A stretch of DNA of 64,000 nt from Anodontia alba (GCA_964016985.1 OZ024828.1:11126610-11190609), one strand, 5' to 3'; shown: positions 19,645 to 30,159, numbered from the stretch's first letter. The notes: generated by a model not told the origin, from the letters alone. Made by a program: numbers and translations.

Positions 19645-20511
19645 TTCAAAGTCCTTTGGAAAGATGTTTTTCGCGTGATGTTTTATTTTACATGTAAATG
19701 GAAAAATTGATTTGTGATTGACAATATTTTAATTATCAGGAACCATCTGTCTTTTCTGTTTCTGTGCTGATTTCAAATATTTACAGTAAATTTTATTTTA
19801 CTGCCACAATGGGTCTGACCTATGCAATATCTATAATGCTAAACAGGATTTATTAATATTTATTTTCATTAGAAAATAATTTTATTTTTCTTCATTGGTT
19901 TCAAATTAATGATGTGATGTTTATTAACAATATTGTGAACATTTCAGAACATTTGAACAAATGCAACGTCTTGAAAAGCAGTATCCAAACTACCGACCCT
20001 TTCGACCCATAACGAAAACACGCCTATTCAAATATATAGAAAATTTCACCACCAAAAACTGAAAGTTTTCAGATAAAAATATTGATATTTTTCATATTGC
20101 TGCTCAAAACATACTTTAACATAGATTGTGGGTACTCATTAGAACCGCATAGATTGTGGGTACTCGTTAGAACCGCCTCACTTAGGCGGTTCTAACGAGT
20201 ACCCACAATCTATGTTTTTGAAATATGAAAAATAATGTATACCCCTGTAAACCCAGTTTCACTATATAAAAGTGGGGTTTAAGGGGGTCAAATTTACATT
20301 ATATATGCATGGTTTCGTGATGTTTGCACAATTCGCAGCCATTGTTACTATGGGAAAATGGAAATTGTCGATAATTTTTAAGAAACAAGAACAAACATTG
20401 AATAGAATAAAACTGTCGGTGCACAGCAATGAATCGTGACAAACGTTTGCAAATATACTGCCTCTGAGTAAAGTGTCACGCAAAAACGACTTTCTTGGGA
20501 ATGTCGAAAAC
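19645..20511. mobile_element. TE-J copy 2, split by PAL-A copy 6
   Basis: Starts near TCCTTTGGAAAGATG and ends near TTGGGAATGTCGAAAAC. Internal landmarks shared with 57884-58402: AACCATCTGTCTTTTCTG, GGGTCTGACCTATGCAATAT, ATTCGCAGCCA and AGAATAAAACT. PAL-A lies at 20008-20322. Non-coding. Confidence 0.8.
20008..20322 (-). mobile_element. PAL-A copy 6 with partly duplicated palindrome arm
   Basis: The ATAGATTGTGGGTACTC arm occurs twice in a row (near 20116 and 20150) before a single opposite arm, so this copy is longer than usual. Nested in TE-J. Confidence 0.88.
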
Positions 20512-20627
20512 AGAGTAAGTTTTGAGACAGACAGGCCAACGCAAAGCCAATACATATACACCATGATAAAACCTACAGAACGACACGTATAAACAGATTT
20601 GCATCATCCAGCAGCGCTCAGAAGTCA

Positions 20628-20862
20628 AACGGAATTGTGGCGGCCGTAAAACGTCTCCCCGTACTTCACTATAGTGTAGTCATCTTGCCCTTTTTGATCA
20701 CTAAGCCCTTTCCGGGATTTTTGAAAATTTGTTATGGTCACCGAAGAGGTCTAATTGATCGAATCTAGCTAGTCTGGTCCAAAAGTCTAGGCACTTTAGC
20801 TATATTCGATTTTGTGAGTGTGTTCATTGCTCTCAAGAGTCAATCTTTTTTTAGACTTTTAT
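20628..20862. repeat. REP-S copy
   Basis: GTGGCGGCCGTAAAACGTC, then CCCCGTACTTCACTATAGTG and GGGATTTTTGAAAATTT. Close relative at 40650-40860. Confidence 0.65.
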
Positions 20863-20867
20863 TGTTC

Positions 20868-21014
20868 AAATTGTAGGACAATTATGGCTAGGAGGTAATT
20901 AAGGTATCCGGATAGTTAGGGTTAATATGGTAATATCTGAGCAAACAATGCAGACCTAGTTCAGACGCCACAGAAAGCGAAAGCGGCGTCTGAACTAGGT
21001 CTACAATGTTTGCT
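20868..21014. repeat. PAL-B element, B1 context
   Basis: Flank GGACAATTATGGCTAGGAGG and a hairpin from GCAAACAATG to CAATGTTTGC whose outer arms carry GACCTAGTTCAGACGCC, differing from the usual CCCTGATCAG in both arms. Confidence 0.7.
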
Positions 21015-21019
21015 AGTTG

Positions 21020-21295
21020 CCTAGCCATCGTAGACAGCAATTTCTAGGATTTTTGCCATGTGAGAAACTTCTATCCCACATGACCATGCTGTTCCTAGGA
21101 ACAATCCAATTAAAGATGGGAGAAAAAGAATCCATCATGAGCCAGTCCATGTAGGATAGGGAAATCTCACCCACGGGGTATGAATTTCAACCAGTGACTC
21201 GGCAAGCCTTGTCCCTGGTTGAAATTCCTGTCCCTGGTTGAAATTCCTACCCCTCGTGTGAGATTTCCCTATCCTGCATGGACACTCATGATGGG
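21020..21295. mobile_element. TE-M palindromic element, copy 1
   Basis: Arms: TCCATCATGAGCCAGTCCAT and the complement near 21275-21294; inner arm GATAGGGAAATCTCAC. The tip holds a direct duplication of GTCCCTGGTTGAAATTCCT. Half-related copy at 61902-62033. Confidence 0.7.
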
Positions 21296-21303
21296 TTGTT
21301 ATA

Positions 21304-21418
21304 ACCCAGCTAACACACAACGTCATAACAACGTCGGAGCAACGTTGTTACGACGTTGTGTGTACGTTGAGGCGACGTCGGAGCGACATTGTTACGACGT
21401 TGTGTGTTTTCTTGGTAG
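21304..21418. mobile_element. TE-G copy (diverged)
   Basis: Starts CCCAGCTAACACACAACGTC and is made of ACGTTGTTACGACGTTGT-type inverted and direct pieces. Confidence 0.6.
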
Positions 21419-21456
21419 GTAGTAAACCGTGCGTGTTCATAGTTCAGGACACATAT

Positions 21457-21691
21457 GAGCCGGGACACAGCATTTCCTATAATATTGCATGTGCACCCAT
21501 CGAAAACTCAGATCAGCCTGCGCACCCGCACAATCTGATCAGTTTTCACTGTCCGACTTAAGATGCTTTGGCTCCTTGGCAACCCACAGAGTGCTCTTCG
21601 ACGACTCTGATCAGACTGCGCGAATGCGCAGGCTGTCTGAGTCCTCGCTGTGCGCATATGCAATCTTGAAGGAAATGCTGTGTCCCAGCTC
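21457..21691. mobile_element. C2 element copy 2
   Basis: Terminal repeats GAGCCGGGACACAGCATTTC and GGAAATGCTGTGTCCCAGCT. Two PAL-C hairpins, one with GAAAACTCAGATCAG/CTGATCAGTTTTC arms. Confidence 0.8.
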
Positions 21692-21780
21692 AAATGGTAA
21701 GGAATTAATGGTCAACACGGTGGGACTGCTATTGTCGTCATAACTGGACTGTGTCGAATGAAAAGGTGACTTCGGGTATC

Positions 21781-21990
21781 GTATAAACCTAAATATTGGG
21801 ACACCTTAAACACTTACCATACTTGTCCCAAAGTTAAAAAAAAGTTCATTTCACCGTCTATTGATGTGTAAAAAGAACTGGTGAATGAGTAGTAAACAGT
21901 GTAATGTAGACATCGATCAGATACCATGTTCTACCGTGTCTAAGTGAGGTCTACTTATTTGCTCAGGCCTGAGTGTATTATGACCAGTTT
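21781..21990. repeat. degraded PAL-B element, B1 context
   Basis: AAATATTGGGACACCTTAAA, CTTACCATACTTGTCC and TATTGATGTGT flank a poorly preserved hairpin (AAACAGTGTAATGTAGAC). Confidence 0.55.
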
Positions 21991-22042
21991 TACCCGAAAA
22001 TATCGGCACACCTTTAAAACTCTTTACCATAGTTGTGTTTAA

Positions 22043-22560
22043 TCCATCTCTTGCTGGACACTACATGCCCTATCTTAGCAAACAGTGTAGATCCAGATCA
22101 GTTGGCTTCTGAAGAAACCAACTGATCTGCATCTGCACTGTTTGTCATTAAATATGTGAATTTCTATCAGAAACCCGGATCAAGTAATCTGATTGGCTGG
22201 AAATTAGAAGTGGGCGTGGCATCTTAATTTATCCAGCAGGATAAGTGTTATGTTTGTTTGTGTTGAGGTTTTACGGCCCAGTCAACCCAATGGGGTCATG
22301 TCGAGCGCGGTCAGTTTACCTAACCACACGTTTACTGGGCAGGCTTAGTCCTCTAAGCGGTTAACCAGTATTGTGCACATTCTTTCGCCAGAAACTGACA
22401 ACTGCCCTTCTTGAATCAGCGGAAGGGAGAGAATGACCGTAGAAAATATTTCATGATCAATCTCCACGAAAGAATGTTGCCGACCTCGGCGGGGGTTGAA
22501 CCCGCGACCTCCTGGTCTCCAGTCGGACGGCGCATCCAACTGAGCCACCGAGGATAAGGG
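22043..22560. mobile_element. TE-B2 copy 2, split by SINE 2
   Basis: Between TTAA at 22039-22042 and TTAA at 22561-22564. PAL-B tip TTGGCTTCTGAAGAAACCAA. Shares GATCAAGTAATCTGATTGGC and GGCATCTTAATTTATCC, in inverse, with 13293-13497. SINE 2 is nested near the right end. Confidence 0.78.
22251..22551 (-). mobile_element. tRNA-derived SINE 2
   Basis: Minus-strand head with TGGCTCAGTTGGATGC (A box) and GGGTTCAACCCCCGCCG (B-box region); body with AACTGACAACTGCCC; tail rich in AAAC. A 12-bp target duplication: GGATAAGTGTTA (22239-22250) and GGATAAGGGTTA (22552-22563). Same family as SINE 3 near 62.3 kb and distinct from SINE 1. Confidence 0.9.
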
Positions 22561-22574
22561 TTAACATGAACAAG

Positions 22575-22708
22575 CCCATTTCACTACCTGCTAATGCGGA
22601 TAAAGCGGCTGGTTGAGGGGGAAACAGAGCCTGATTATTCTCCGCATTCAGCTGCGTCTGATTTGGGCCTGCCCTGTTTTGCTCAGGCCTGTCTGTCCCA
22701 ATACTTGC
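22575..22708. repeat. degraded PAL-B element, B1 context
   Basis: TTTCACTACCTGCTAATGCG, a degraded hairpin, then GCTCAGGCCTGTCTG and CCCAATACTTG. Confidence 0.5.
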
Positions 22709-22711
22709 TCT

Positions 22712-23087
22712 CCTTTCGACATCTTTCGTTAAGGCGTTTTTTGCTTGAAACTTTACACTGAAGAACTTTTAGCTTAGTTTAATGCAAAACCATTTGTCGT
22801 TAGTGTTTGGATGCAAGTTTTCAACAAGTTCCACTTGTTCAAAATTTCTGAAAATTTCACAATATTGTTATGAAATATCAATAATTTAAAATAAGTGAAG
22901 AAAAGCAAAGCATAAATATTTAAAGAAATCTAAAAATCGAGTTTATTATAGAAATTGCATAGGTCAGACTCATTTTTGGGCATAATATTAATTTTGCGCT
23001 AAATATTTGTAAACAAAGCACAGGACCAGAAACGACAGATGGCTTCTTAGATATGGTCACTCACGAAATAATTTTGCTCATTTATCC
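22712..23087. mobile_element. TE-J copy 3, truncated
   Basis: Starts with TCCTTTCGACATCTTTCG. Contains TTAATGCAAAACCATTTGTC, AGAAATTGCATAGGTCAGAC and ATATGGTCACTCACG, and lacks the right terminal repeat. Confidence 0.75.
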
Positions 23088-23132
23088 ACTATATAGTTAA
23101 GGGACTGATGCATGTGCCGAACAATAATACAT

Positions 23133-23371
23133 GGGCCGCGCCATGCGACAAATGTGTCTTCCAGCATGCGCAAAATTTGCGGATTTACATCATCCTGCAC
23201 AAGCGCAAAGTCTCATTCGGGCATTTGCTCTCGATTGAAATATCTTATAGTATCAAATGATTCTCTTTGCGGACAGCTAAGGCCCTGATCAGCCTGCGCG
23301 GATGCGCAGGCTGATCAGGGCCTCAGCTGTCCGCATATGCTCGAAGACACGTTTCCGCTTGGCGCGGACCG
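23133..23371. mobile_element. C3 element with PAL-C hairpin
   Basis: Inverted ends GGGCCGCGCCATGCGACAAA and the complement of GTTTCCGCTTGGCGCGGACC. The interior has a near-perfect hairpin GCGGACAGCTAAGGCCCTG/CAGGGCCTCAGCTGTCCGC. Relatives at 49762 and 63317. Confidence 0.8.
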
Positions 23372-23553
23372 TATGTAGTTAGAAATGTTTGAGGAGTATG
23401 CACAATGGCTGAAGCAAGCTTGAAGCCACCCACCCCTACAAACAGGTTTGCTGCGGACAGTTACTAAGCGGTATTTCTGTTGCAGTTCATTTGTTCATTC
23501 TAGTTACATCACCGTAGTATTGGGAGGTCTGTACTCCGTAATAGAGGTCTTCC

Positions 23554-23835
23554 CATTACGAAAACACGCCTATTCAAATACATATAGAAAATTTCACCAT
23601 CAAAAACTGAAAATTTTCGGATAAAAATCTCTGATATTTTCCATATTTCTGCTCAAAATATAGATTGTGGTACTCGTTAGGACCGTCTCGGTGAGGCGGT
23701 TCTAACGAATACCCACAATCTATGTTTTTGAGCAGAAATAATAAAAAAAATAATGTATACCACTGTAAACCCATTTTAACTGTATAAAGTGGAGTTAAAG
23801 GGGGTCAAAACTATACAGGCGTTTTTTTCGTGATG
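23554..23835 (-). mobile_element. PAL-A copy 7
   Basis: Full copy; a few arm mismatches (TGGTACTC, GACCGTCTCGG). Confidence 0.9.
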
Positions 23836-23898
23836 GAAGCGCTCCGGCGAGGTGCTTGTAATGAGTATCCACAGCATATATCTCAATAGAGAAATGCG

Positions 23899-23931
<33 letters not shown>

Positions 23932-23935
23932 ACAC
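23836..23935. repeat. PAL-D half copy plus poly(A)
   Basis: GGTGCTTGTAATGAGTATCC and CACAGCATAT match the right arm of PAL-D; about 31 A follow at 23900-23930. Confidence 0.55.
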
Positions 23936-23936
23936 T

Positions 23937-24140
23937 AAATATCTGCAATATCCCTGGGACAGACAGGGCTGAGCAAACAGTGTAGACCCAGATCAAACGC
24001 CACAGAACGTAGTATCTCATCAGGGTCTACACTGTTCACCACTCAGTCATCATGTTTAACACACATCAACAGGTTGCAACTTGGAACTGATTAATATTTA
24101 GGACAAGTATGGTAAGATGGTAGGGTATCCAAGTAATAAC
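23937..24140. repeat. PAL-B element, B1 context
   Basis: Hairpin 23971-24040 with a decayed inner stem (ACGCCACAGAACGTAGTATC), then the B1 flank with ACACATCAACAGG and GGACAAGTATGGTAAG. Confidence 0.65.
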
Positions 24141-24979
24141 TCTCCTTCCGACATCTTTCGGTAAGTCGGTTTTTGTCTGGCGCTTTACACAGAAGAAGTA
24201 AATTGACAAACTTTTATCATGGTTTAATGCAAAATCATTTGTCATAACTACATATGCACAAAAAGCTGTATTCTAATCATTGGTTTAAAACAAAATATTT
24301 TCATTTTTCCCTGTTGTAAAATTGCTGAAAATGGTGCTGAAATCTGTAGGGTAGGTACATTGAGGGCAGGCTTTCAACAAGTTCCCTACTATTCAGTTTT
24401 TCTGGAATTTTCACAGTATTGTCAAGAAACATCAATAATTAAAAAAGAAAAGTAAAACATATTTTTTTTTACATAAAAATTCAAGAAAATCACTTTACTA
24501 TAGAAATTGCATGTGTTGGACAATTTTTTGGCAGTAAATTTCATTCTAGAGTTAATATTTGAGAACAAAACACAGAAACAGAAAAGCCAAATAGTTTTTT
24601 TTTATTAAATATGGTCAGTCAGAACAAAATATTTTAATTCCATAACGAAAACACGCCTATATAGTTTTGGCCCCCTTAAACCCCACTTTTATACAGTAAA
24701 ACTGGGGTTTACGGGGTATACATTAATTTTCTTATTTATATATTTCTGCTCAAAACATGGATTGTGGGTACTCGTTAGAACCGCCTTGCCGTGGCGGTTC
24801 TAACAAGTACCCACAATCTATATTTTGAGTAGAAATATGAAAACTACCAGAATTTTTGACCTGAAAGTTTTCATTTTTTTAGTGATAAAATTCTCAATAT
24901 ATTTGAATAGGTGTGTTTTTGTAATGCAAAATAAAACGCCAAGCAAAAAAACGTTTTCCAAGTGATGTCGAAAGGACAG
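24141..24979. mobile_element. TE-J copy 4, split by PAL-A copy 8
   Basis: Left end TCTCCTTCCGACATCTTTCG; right end GTGATGTCGAAAGGACA; sub-terminal GGCGCTTTACAC and GCCAAGCAAAAAAACG. PAL-A is inserted 6 bp before AATAAAACGCC. Confidence 0.85.
24641..24926 (+). mobile_element. PAL-A copy 8, nested in TE-J
   Basis: Full copy with CTTGCCGTGG tip. Compared with the intact TE-J end at 1305-1370 (in inverse), the flanks rejoin with one extra base at most. Confidence 0.9.
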
Positions 24980-25660
24980 TAGAGTCTATACGGTCCTCAT
25001 CCTGAACAAGTCCGCTGTATGAAAAGAATACAACAGAATACATCAATCGACCTAATAATAATTATATCGAACTCAGTTTTCAGGCCATTCCTGTTTCCAA
25101 TCCTCTTTGTACTAATTTTAGATATTTGTTTGTTCTATACAAAAAGATCATATTGTCAAAACAATCCACGTGTGCTACAAATAATTCTTATACAGATTCC
25201 TTACCGCATGCTGTTCATTAAAAGAGTTAAATTCGCTGAATTTGTTCAGGGACTTGTACCGAATTAACTTTTTTTTCTTTTGTAACGGGCACGCTTTTAT
25301 CACGTTTGACGAACCTATCACTGCATGGGGTTAGCGATGACTTGTAAACTAACAATTATACGAGCGTCAAGAAGAAAGCTACAAAAATATACAATAATTG
25401 TGAACCAGTCAAAATACTTTCGAATTAAATGCTTATGTATCAACACGCGGCAAGTCACGTGCCTGCACGAGCATTACATATGACGTCACAGCATGTGAGC
25501 TCCTCACTTTAATGTTTTCCGTAAGATTACGACTTTAAAAGCGGAAAGTAATAGTTTTATAAGGATTTAATCCGCAAATTTAATTAGCACAAGTTTATTT
25601 AATAACATCATCAAGTTATTATCCCGTACATTTGCCAAGCTGTGGCCTCTTCATTAACCT
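24980..25660. other. unclassified sequence
   Basis: A hydrophobic 82-codon plus-strand frame at 25019-25267 has no recognised motif. TGACGTCA occurs at 25481. No gene is claimed. Confidence 0.4.
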
Positions 25661-25664
25661 TTAA

Positions 25665-25860
25665 CGTCTGGTCTAATTCAGCAAGCGACAATTTGATGAT
25701 ATTTTTCTCATTTTTCTCAGAAGACCGGATTTGACATTTCATGCAAACTGTCTCCCAAATGAGACAATATGCATGAAATATCAAATCCTGTTTTCTGAGA
25801 AAAATAAGAAAAGTATTTCAATGTGTTGTCTGCTGCAAATTTTACCCAGAGTGCTAAGCG
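25665..25860. mobile_element. TE-F copy 1, TTAA-flanked
   Basis: Bounded by TTAA at 25661-25664 and 25861-25864. Central inverted arms around GATTTGACATTTCATGCA and TGCATGAAATATCAAATC. Right part has TGTTGTCTGCTGCAAATTTT, shared with the other TE-F copies. Confidence 0.7.
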
Positions 25861-26082
25861 TTAAAGTGAAACGGAAATTGGATCAAGAAACAGGACGAAA
25901 GTAACATTTTATTGTGAAATAAAGACATTTAAGGCTGTCGAATGACTCGTATCATTGTTTACGCTCACACACATATGTGAAATGTAGTATATACTACTTA
26001 GCAACCCTCTGGATGAGGCATTCTTTGAACCATAATAGATATATATGTATTGTAATTTTTCACCATTCTTCATCAAAGTGCG

Positions 26083-26411
26083 CATTACGAAAACATGCCT
26101 ATTCAAATATATTGAAAATTTCACAACCAAGAAAAACAAAAAAAAAAAAAAAACAAAAAAAAAAAACAAAAAAAACCAAAAAAAAACAGAGTTTTCAGAT
26201 AAAACTTCTGATATTTTTCATATTTCTGCTCAAAACATAAATTGTGGGTACCCGTTAGAACCGCCTCGCCGAGGCGGTTCTAACGAGTACCCACAATCTA
26301 TGTTTTTGAGCAGAAATAAGAAAAATAATGTATACCCCTGTAAACCACAGTTTTGCTATATAAAAGTTGGGTATAAGGGGGTCAAAATTATATAGTTTTG
26401 TTTTCGTGACG
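26083..26411 (-). mobile_element. PAL-A copy 9 with A-tract expansion
   Basis: About 45 bp of A-rich sequence (26135-26187) expands the A-rich tract normally found after the TTTCACCACCAAAAA block. The palindrome is perfect around CTCGCCGAG. Right end GTGACG instead of GTGATG. Confidence 0.9.
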
Positions 26412-26479
26412 AGATTATACTTTTGTTTCTTTTGGGATCATTGAGTCCATTCTGGTTGCTTTGAAATTTGAATACAGCT

Positions 26480-26620
26480 TAAGTCGGTGCTAGTGAGGCG
26501 TATATAGCCTCGCCATCTACACTGCTGCTTATGAAGTGACACAATAAAAAAACAAAACAAACGATTTTCGTTCTTTTATAGGTCTTTGCTACCAAAGGCA
26601 ACCTTTCTAGATTTCCATTT
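26480..26620. repeat. REP-I copy
   Basis: CACAATAAAAAAACAAAACA and TACCAAAGGCAACCTTTCTAG; matches 3221-3306 and 47445-47535. Confidence 0.5.
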
Positions 26621-26700
26621 CATTTCTCTATGAAAACATCTGTTGTGGGTACTTGCTTCTAATGAGTACCACAACATATTTTTTTTTCGTGCAGAAATAT
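26621..26700. repeat. PAL-D module, left arm shortened
   Basis: CTGTTGTGGGTACT joined directly to GCTTCTAATGAGTACCACAA: the tip of the left arm is lost. Confidence 0.6.
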
Positions 26701-26760
26701 GAAAGTATTTACCGCGATCTCTTGCTTATCTGGATTGGTGTAAACTGCGACATTTTCAAT

Positions 26761-26955
26761 CATTACGAAAACATGCCTAGTCAAATATACTGAAAATTTT
26801 ACCACCACAAATTAAAAAAAAATTCAGATAAAAATATCTGTTATTTTTCTTATTTCTGCTCAAAACATAGATTGTGGATACTCATTAGAACCGCCTCGAC
26901 GAGGCGGTGTAACGTGTACTCACAATATGTGCTTTTGAGCACAGTATGGCAAGGT
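26761..26955 (-). mobile_element. PAL-A copy 10, truncated
   Basis: Left end CATTACGAAAACATGCCTAG through the palindrome (CTCGACGAG tip). It stops after GCTTTTGAGCA, so the second half is missing. Confidence 0.85.
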
Positions 26956-26984
26956 TTCTCGTTTATCCCGTTTTGGATAGCTCG

Positions 26985-27095
26985 GAGGCTGTAAAAGGCA
27001 TATGCGATCAGCGAAGACTCAGATCAGACTGCGCGGATGCGCAGGCTGATCTGAGTCGTCGCTGGTCGCACGTCTTATTGTAGGTTTTGCCGGGC
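26985..27095. repeat. PAL-C palindrome
   Basis: GCGATCAGCGAAGACTCAG and CTGAGTCGTCGCTGGTCGC arms around CTGCGCGGATGCGCAG. Confidence 0.75.
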
Positions 27096-27162
27096 GCTGG
27101 TATATATTATTAATATTATCATTATTTTAACTAATTATTATTATTATTATTATTTATTTTGC

Positions 27163-28958
27163 TTATGGAGCAAGGAGAAGTTAGTTTGCTTTTCGTTTTT
27201 CGCTTTTCGTCTTTCAGAAGTTAGTTTGCTTTTCGCTTTTCGCTTTTCGTCTTTCACAAGTTAGTTTGCTTTTCGCTGTTCGCTTTTCGTCTTTCAGAAT
27301 TTAGTTTGCTTTTCGCTTTTCGCTTTTCGTCTTTCAGAAGTTAGTTTGCTTTTCGCTTTTCAATCATAGGTCTGTTTCATGTTGTAACTGTTAAGTGTCT
27401 GAGTACATGAATGAGTGAGTGAGTATCTGAGTGAGTGAGTGAGTTAGAAAGTGAGTGAATTAGTTTTTTATGTCAATCAAACAGCTCATGCCATATGCAG
27501 ACATTCATTTCGTCAAAGTCTAGATTCTTTTTGTTTTTCGCTTTTCGCTTTTCGTTTTTCGCTTTTCGCTTTTCGTTTTTCGCTTGTCGATTTTCGTTTT
27601 TCACTTTTCGCTTTTCGATCATAGGTCTGTGTCATGTTGTTGCCGTTATCTGCGTACGTGAATAGTGTCTGAGTGAGTGAGTGTGTTAGAAAGTGAGTGA
27701 GTGTATTACGTCAATCAAACAGCTCGTGCCATATGCAGACGTTCATTTGGTCAAAGTCAAGATTCTTTTTGTTTTTCGCTTTTCGTTTTTCGCTTTTCGC
27801 TTTTCGATAATAGGTCTGCTTCATGCTTTTACTGTTTAGTGTCTGAGTACAAAAGTGAGTGAGTGTTTGAGTGAGCGAGTGAGTGAGTTAGAAAATGAGT
27901 GAGTGTTTTACGTCAATCAAACAGCTCATGACATAGGCAGACATTCATTTCGTCAAAGTCTAGATTCATTTTGTTTTTTGCTTTTCGTTTTTCGCTTTTC
28001 GTTTTTCGCTTTTCGCTTTTCGATCATAGGTCTGTGTCATGTTGTAACTGTTATCTGCGTACATGAATACGTGAGTGTCTGAGTGAGCGAGTGAGTGAGT
28101 TAGAAAATGAGTGAGTGTTTTACGTCAATCAAACAGCTCTTGCAATATGCAGACATTCATATCATCAAAGTCTAGATTCTTTATTTTTTTCGCTTTTCGT
28201 TTTTCGCTTTTCGCTTTTCGTTTTTCGCTTTTCGCTTTTCGATCATAGGTCTGTGTCATGTTGTTACTGTTATCTGCGTACATGAGTGATTGTCTGAGTG
28301 AGTGAGTGAGTTAGAAAGTGAGTGAGTGAGTGAGTGAGTGTTTTACGTCCATCAAACAGCTCATGCCATATGCAGACGTTCATTTGGTCAAAGACAAGAT
28401 TCGTTTTGTTTTTCGCTTTTCGCTTTTCGTTTTTCGCTTTTCGCTTTTCGCTTTTCGTTTTTTGATAATAGGTCTGCTTCATGCTTTTACTGTTTAGTGT
28501 CTGAGTACATGAGTGAGTGAGTGTGTGGGTGAGCGAGTGAGTGACACTAAACAGTAAAAGCATGAAGCAGACCTATTATCGAAAAGCGAAAAGCGAAAAA
28601 CGAAAAGCGAAAAACGAAAAGCGAAAAGCGAAAAACAAAAAGAATCTTGACTTTGACCAAATGAACGTCTGCATATGGCATGAACTGTTTGATGGACGTA
28701 AAAAACTAACTCACTCACTTTCTAACTCACTCACTCACTCACTCAGATACTCACTCACTCATTCATGTACTCAGACACTTAACAGTTACAACATGAAACA
28801 GACCTATGATTGAAAAGCGAAAAGCAAACTAACTTCTGAAAGACTAAAAGCGAAAAGCAAACTAACTTCTGAAAGACGAAAAGCGAACAGCGAAAAGCAA
28901 ACTAACTTGTGAAAGACGAAAAGCGAAAAGCAAACTAACTTCTCCTTGCTTACTTATG
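27163..28958. mobile_element. foldback element made of tandem repeats in inverted arms
   Basis: The outer ends (GCAAGGAGAAGTTAGTTTGC at about 27170 and its complement at about 28930-28949) are inverted. Inside them lie about 40-bp repeats of AGTTAGTTTGCTTTTCGCTT, then 190-255 bp units. Each unit has a CGCTTTTCGTTTTT tract, ATAGGTCTG...CATGTTGT, GAGTGAGTGAGT and GTCAATCAAACAGCTC. The left arm has six ATAGGTCTG landmarks (27364 to 28469); the inverted right arm has two. The turn is near 28540. It recalls Drosophila FB-type elements. No coding region: the frames here are translations of CGCTTTT and GAGT tracts. Confidence 0.88.
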
Positions 28959-29440
28959 GACTGATTGACAGAACTGAATAGTTTATGCTTAAAACGCCGG
29001 AAATCTGCATCTAATCAGAGCAAACACTATAGAAATATGAAAATCCATTCTATAAAAAGTTGGCGGTCGTTCTCCTGAAGAACTTTCATCAGGGACATTT
29101 GTTTCATAAATTCATTTTTAAAAGGATACCACAAAAATTCAATTAAAAAAGATAAAACGTCGAATTTTTATTTCTTTTTTTTATTTTTCTTCTATACTCA
29201 TCGATCAAATAATAACATGGAAACACTGTATGCTAACCACGCCGCTGCGACCGGCAACAGTAATGAATTTTCAAATATTTGAAAGGCAGACAACCTTAGA
29301 AAAGGTGCAGTCAGAGTTATTATCCCTGGTTACAATTTATAACCTTAGATTTCAGGGGCGGATCCAGTATTATTAAATAGGGATTTCAAAATGTTTGAGA
29401 GGGGATTCAATTTATCCAAATTACCGTACTTTCACTCCGT
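28959..29440. other. unclassified sequence
   Basis: No gene or family recognised. Confidence 0.4.
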
Positions 29441-29447
29441 ATACGTA

Positions 29448-29520
29448 CAGAAAACAGTTTAGACCCAGATCAGACGCCGAAGAAAGTGGCGTCGAAAATG
29501 GGTCTACACTGATTGCTACT
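29448..29520. repeat. PAL-B palindrome
   Basis: AACAGTTTAGACCCAGATCA and GGGTCTACACT arms with a decayed inner stem. Confidence 0.6.
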
Positions 29521-29918
29521 CATCCAGCAATTTTAGAAATATTCGCATGTAGCAGAATGGAATTGCTGAAATTTTAGTAGTATAATGTAAAGAGTTGTGC
29601 GAATATTTAGGGTATATAAGCTTTCAAAAGTGTATAAAATTTATCCTAAATGTCCCATGAACTTGAATAGTCAGAGTAGCAGCCCTTGGTCACAATGTGT
29701 AGCCCTAAGCCCAACCACCCCCTACACACGAAGCTTCAGATAAGTATTCCGTATAGTAAGTAAACTATAGGGCATAATACATTTTTCAGACATATCAAGG
29801 GCATGTAATCCAAGAACTGGAACATTCAGAGTAACTGTTCTTGGCCACAATATCTACCTATCTATGACGTTTCATTTAGACACCCATATTGTATAGGTAA
29901 GGAAATTTAGGTCAAAAT
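29521..29918. other. unclassified sequence
   Basis: Nothing recognised. Confidence 0.4.
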
Positions 29919-30158
29919 CCAGGGCCAAGTTGTTCAAAGCGTCGTTAGCTCTTTAAAGGTCATTTCGTTAATTGTTTTAGCGGATTCAATATACAATATT
30001 CTGATATTTTTTGCTGAAAAAATGTGAGTAGCTTTTGCACTGCAAAAGCTACTCATATTTTTTCAGCAAAAAATTTCAGCATATTTGCGTATCACTCGAT
30101 GTAAATTTTAACGAATTGTTAACTAACGACATCGTTAGTTTTGAACAACTGGGCCCTG
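29919..30158. mobile_element. TE-H copy 1
   Basis: Terminal inverted repeat CCAGGGCCAAGTTGTTCAAA, with its complement TTGAACAACTGGGCCCTG at right. Central hairpin (about 30005-30075) with TTTTTTGCTGAAAAAATGTG and GAGTAGCTTTTGC arms. TAACGA/TCGTTA repeats inside. Second copy at 61523-61752. Confidence 0.85.
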
Positions 30159-30159
30159 T

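Noticed and set aside
22345..22548. 67-codon minus frame beginning MAQLDAPSDWRPGGRGFNP
   Set aside because: It is the translated tRNA-like head of SINE 2.
25019..25267. 82-codon hydrophobic frame
   Set aside because: AT-rich sequence commonly gives Ile/Leu/Phe-rich frames; no signal peptide pattern, homology or splice context is visible.
27163..28958. Frames in both strands rich in Ser/Leu/Thr/His or Lys/Arg/Glu
   Set aside because: They translate CGCTTTT and GAGT tracts of the foldback element and have no stable composition or motif.
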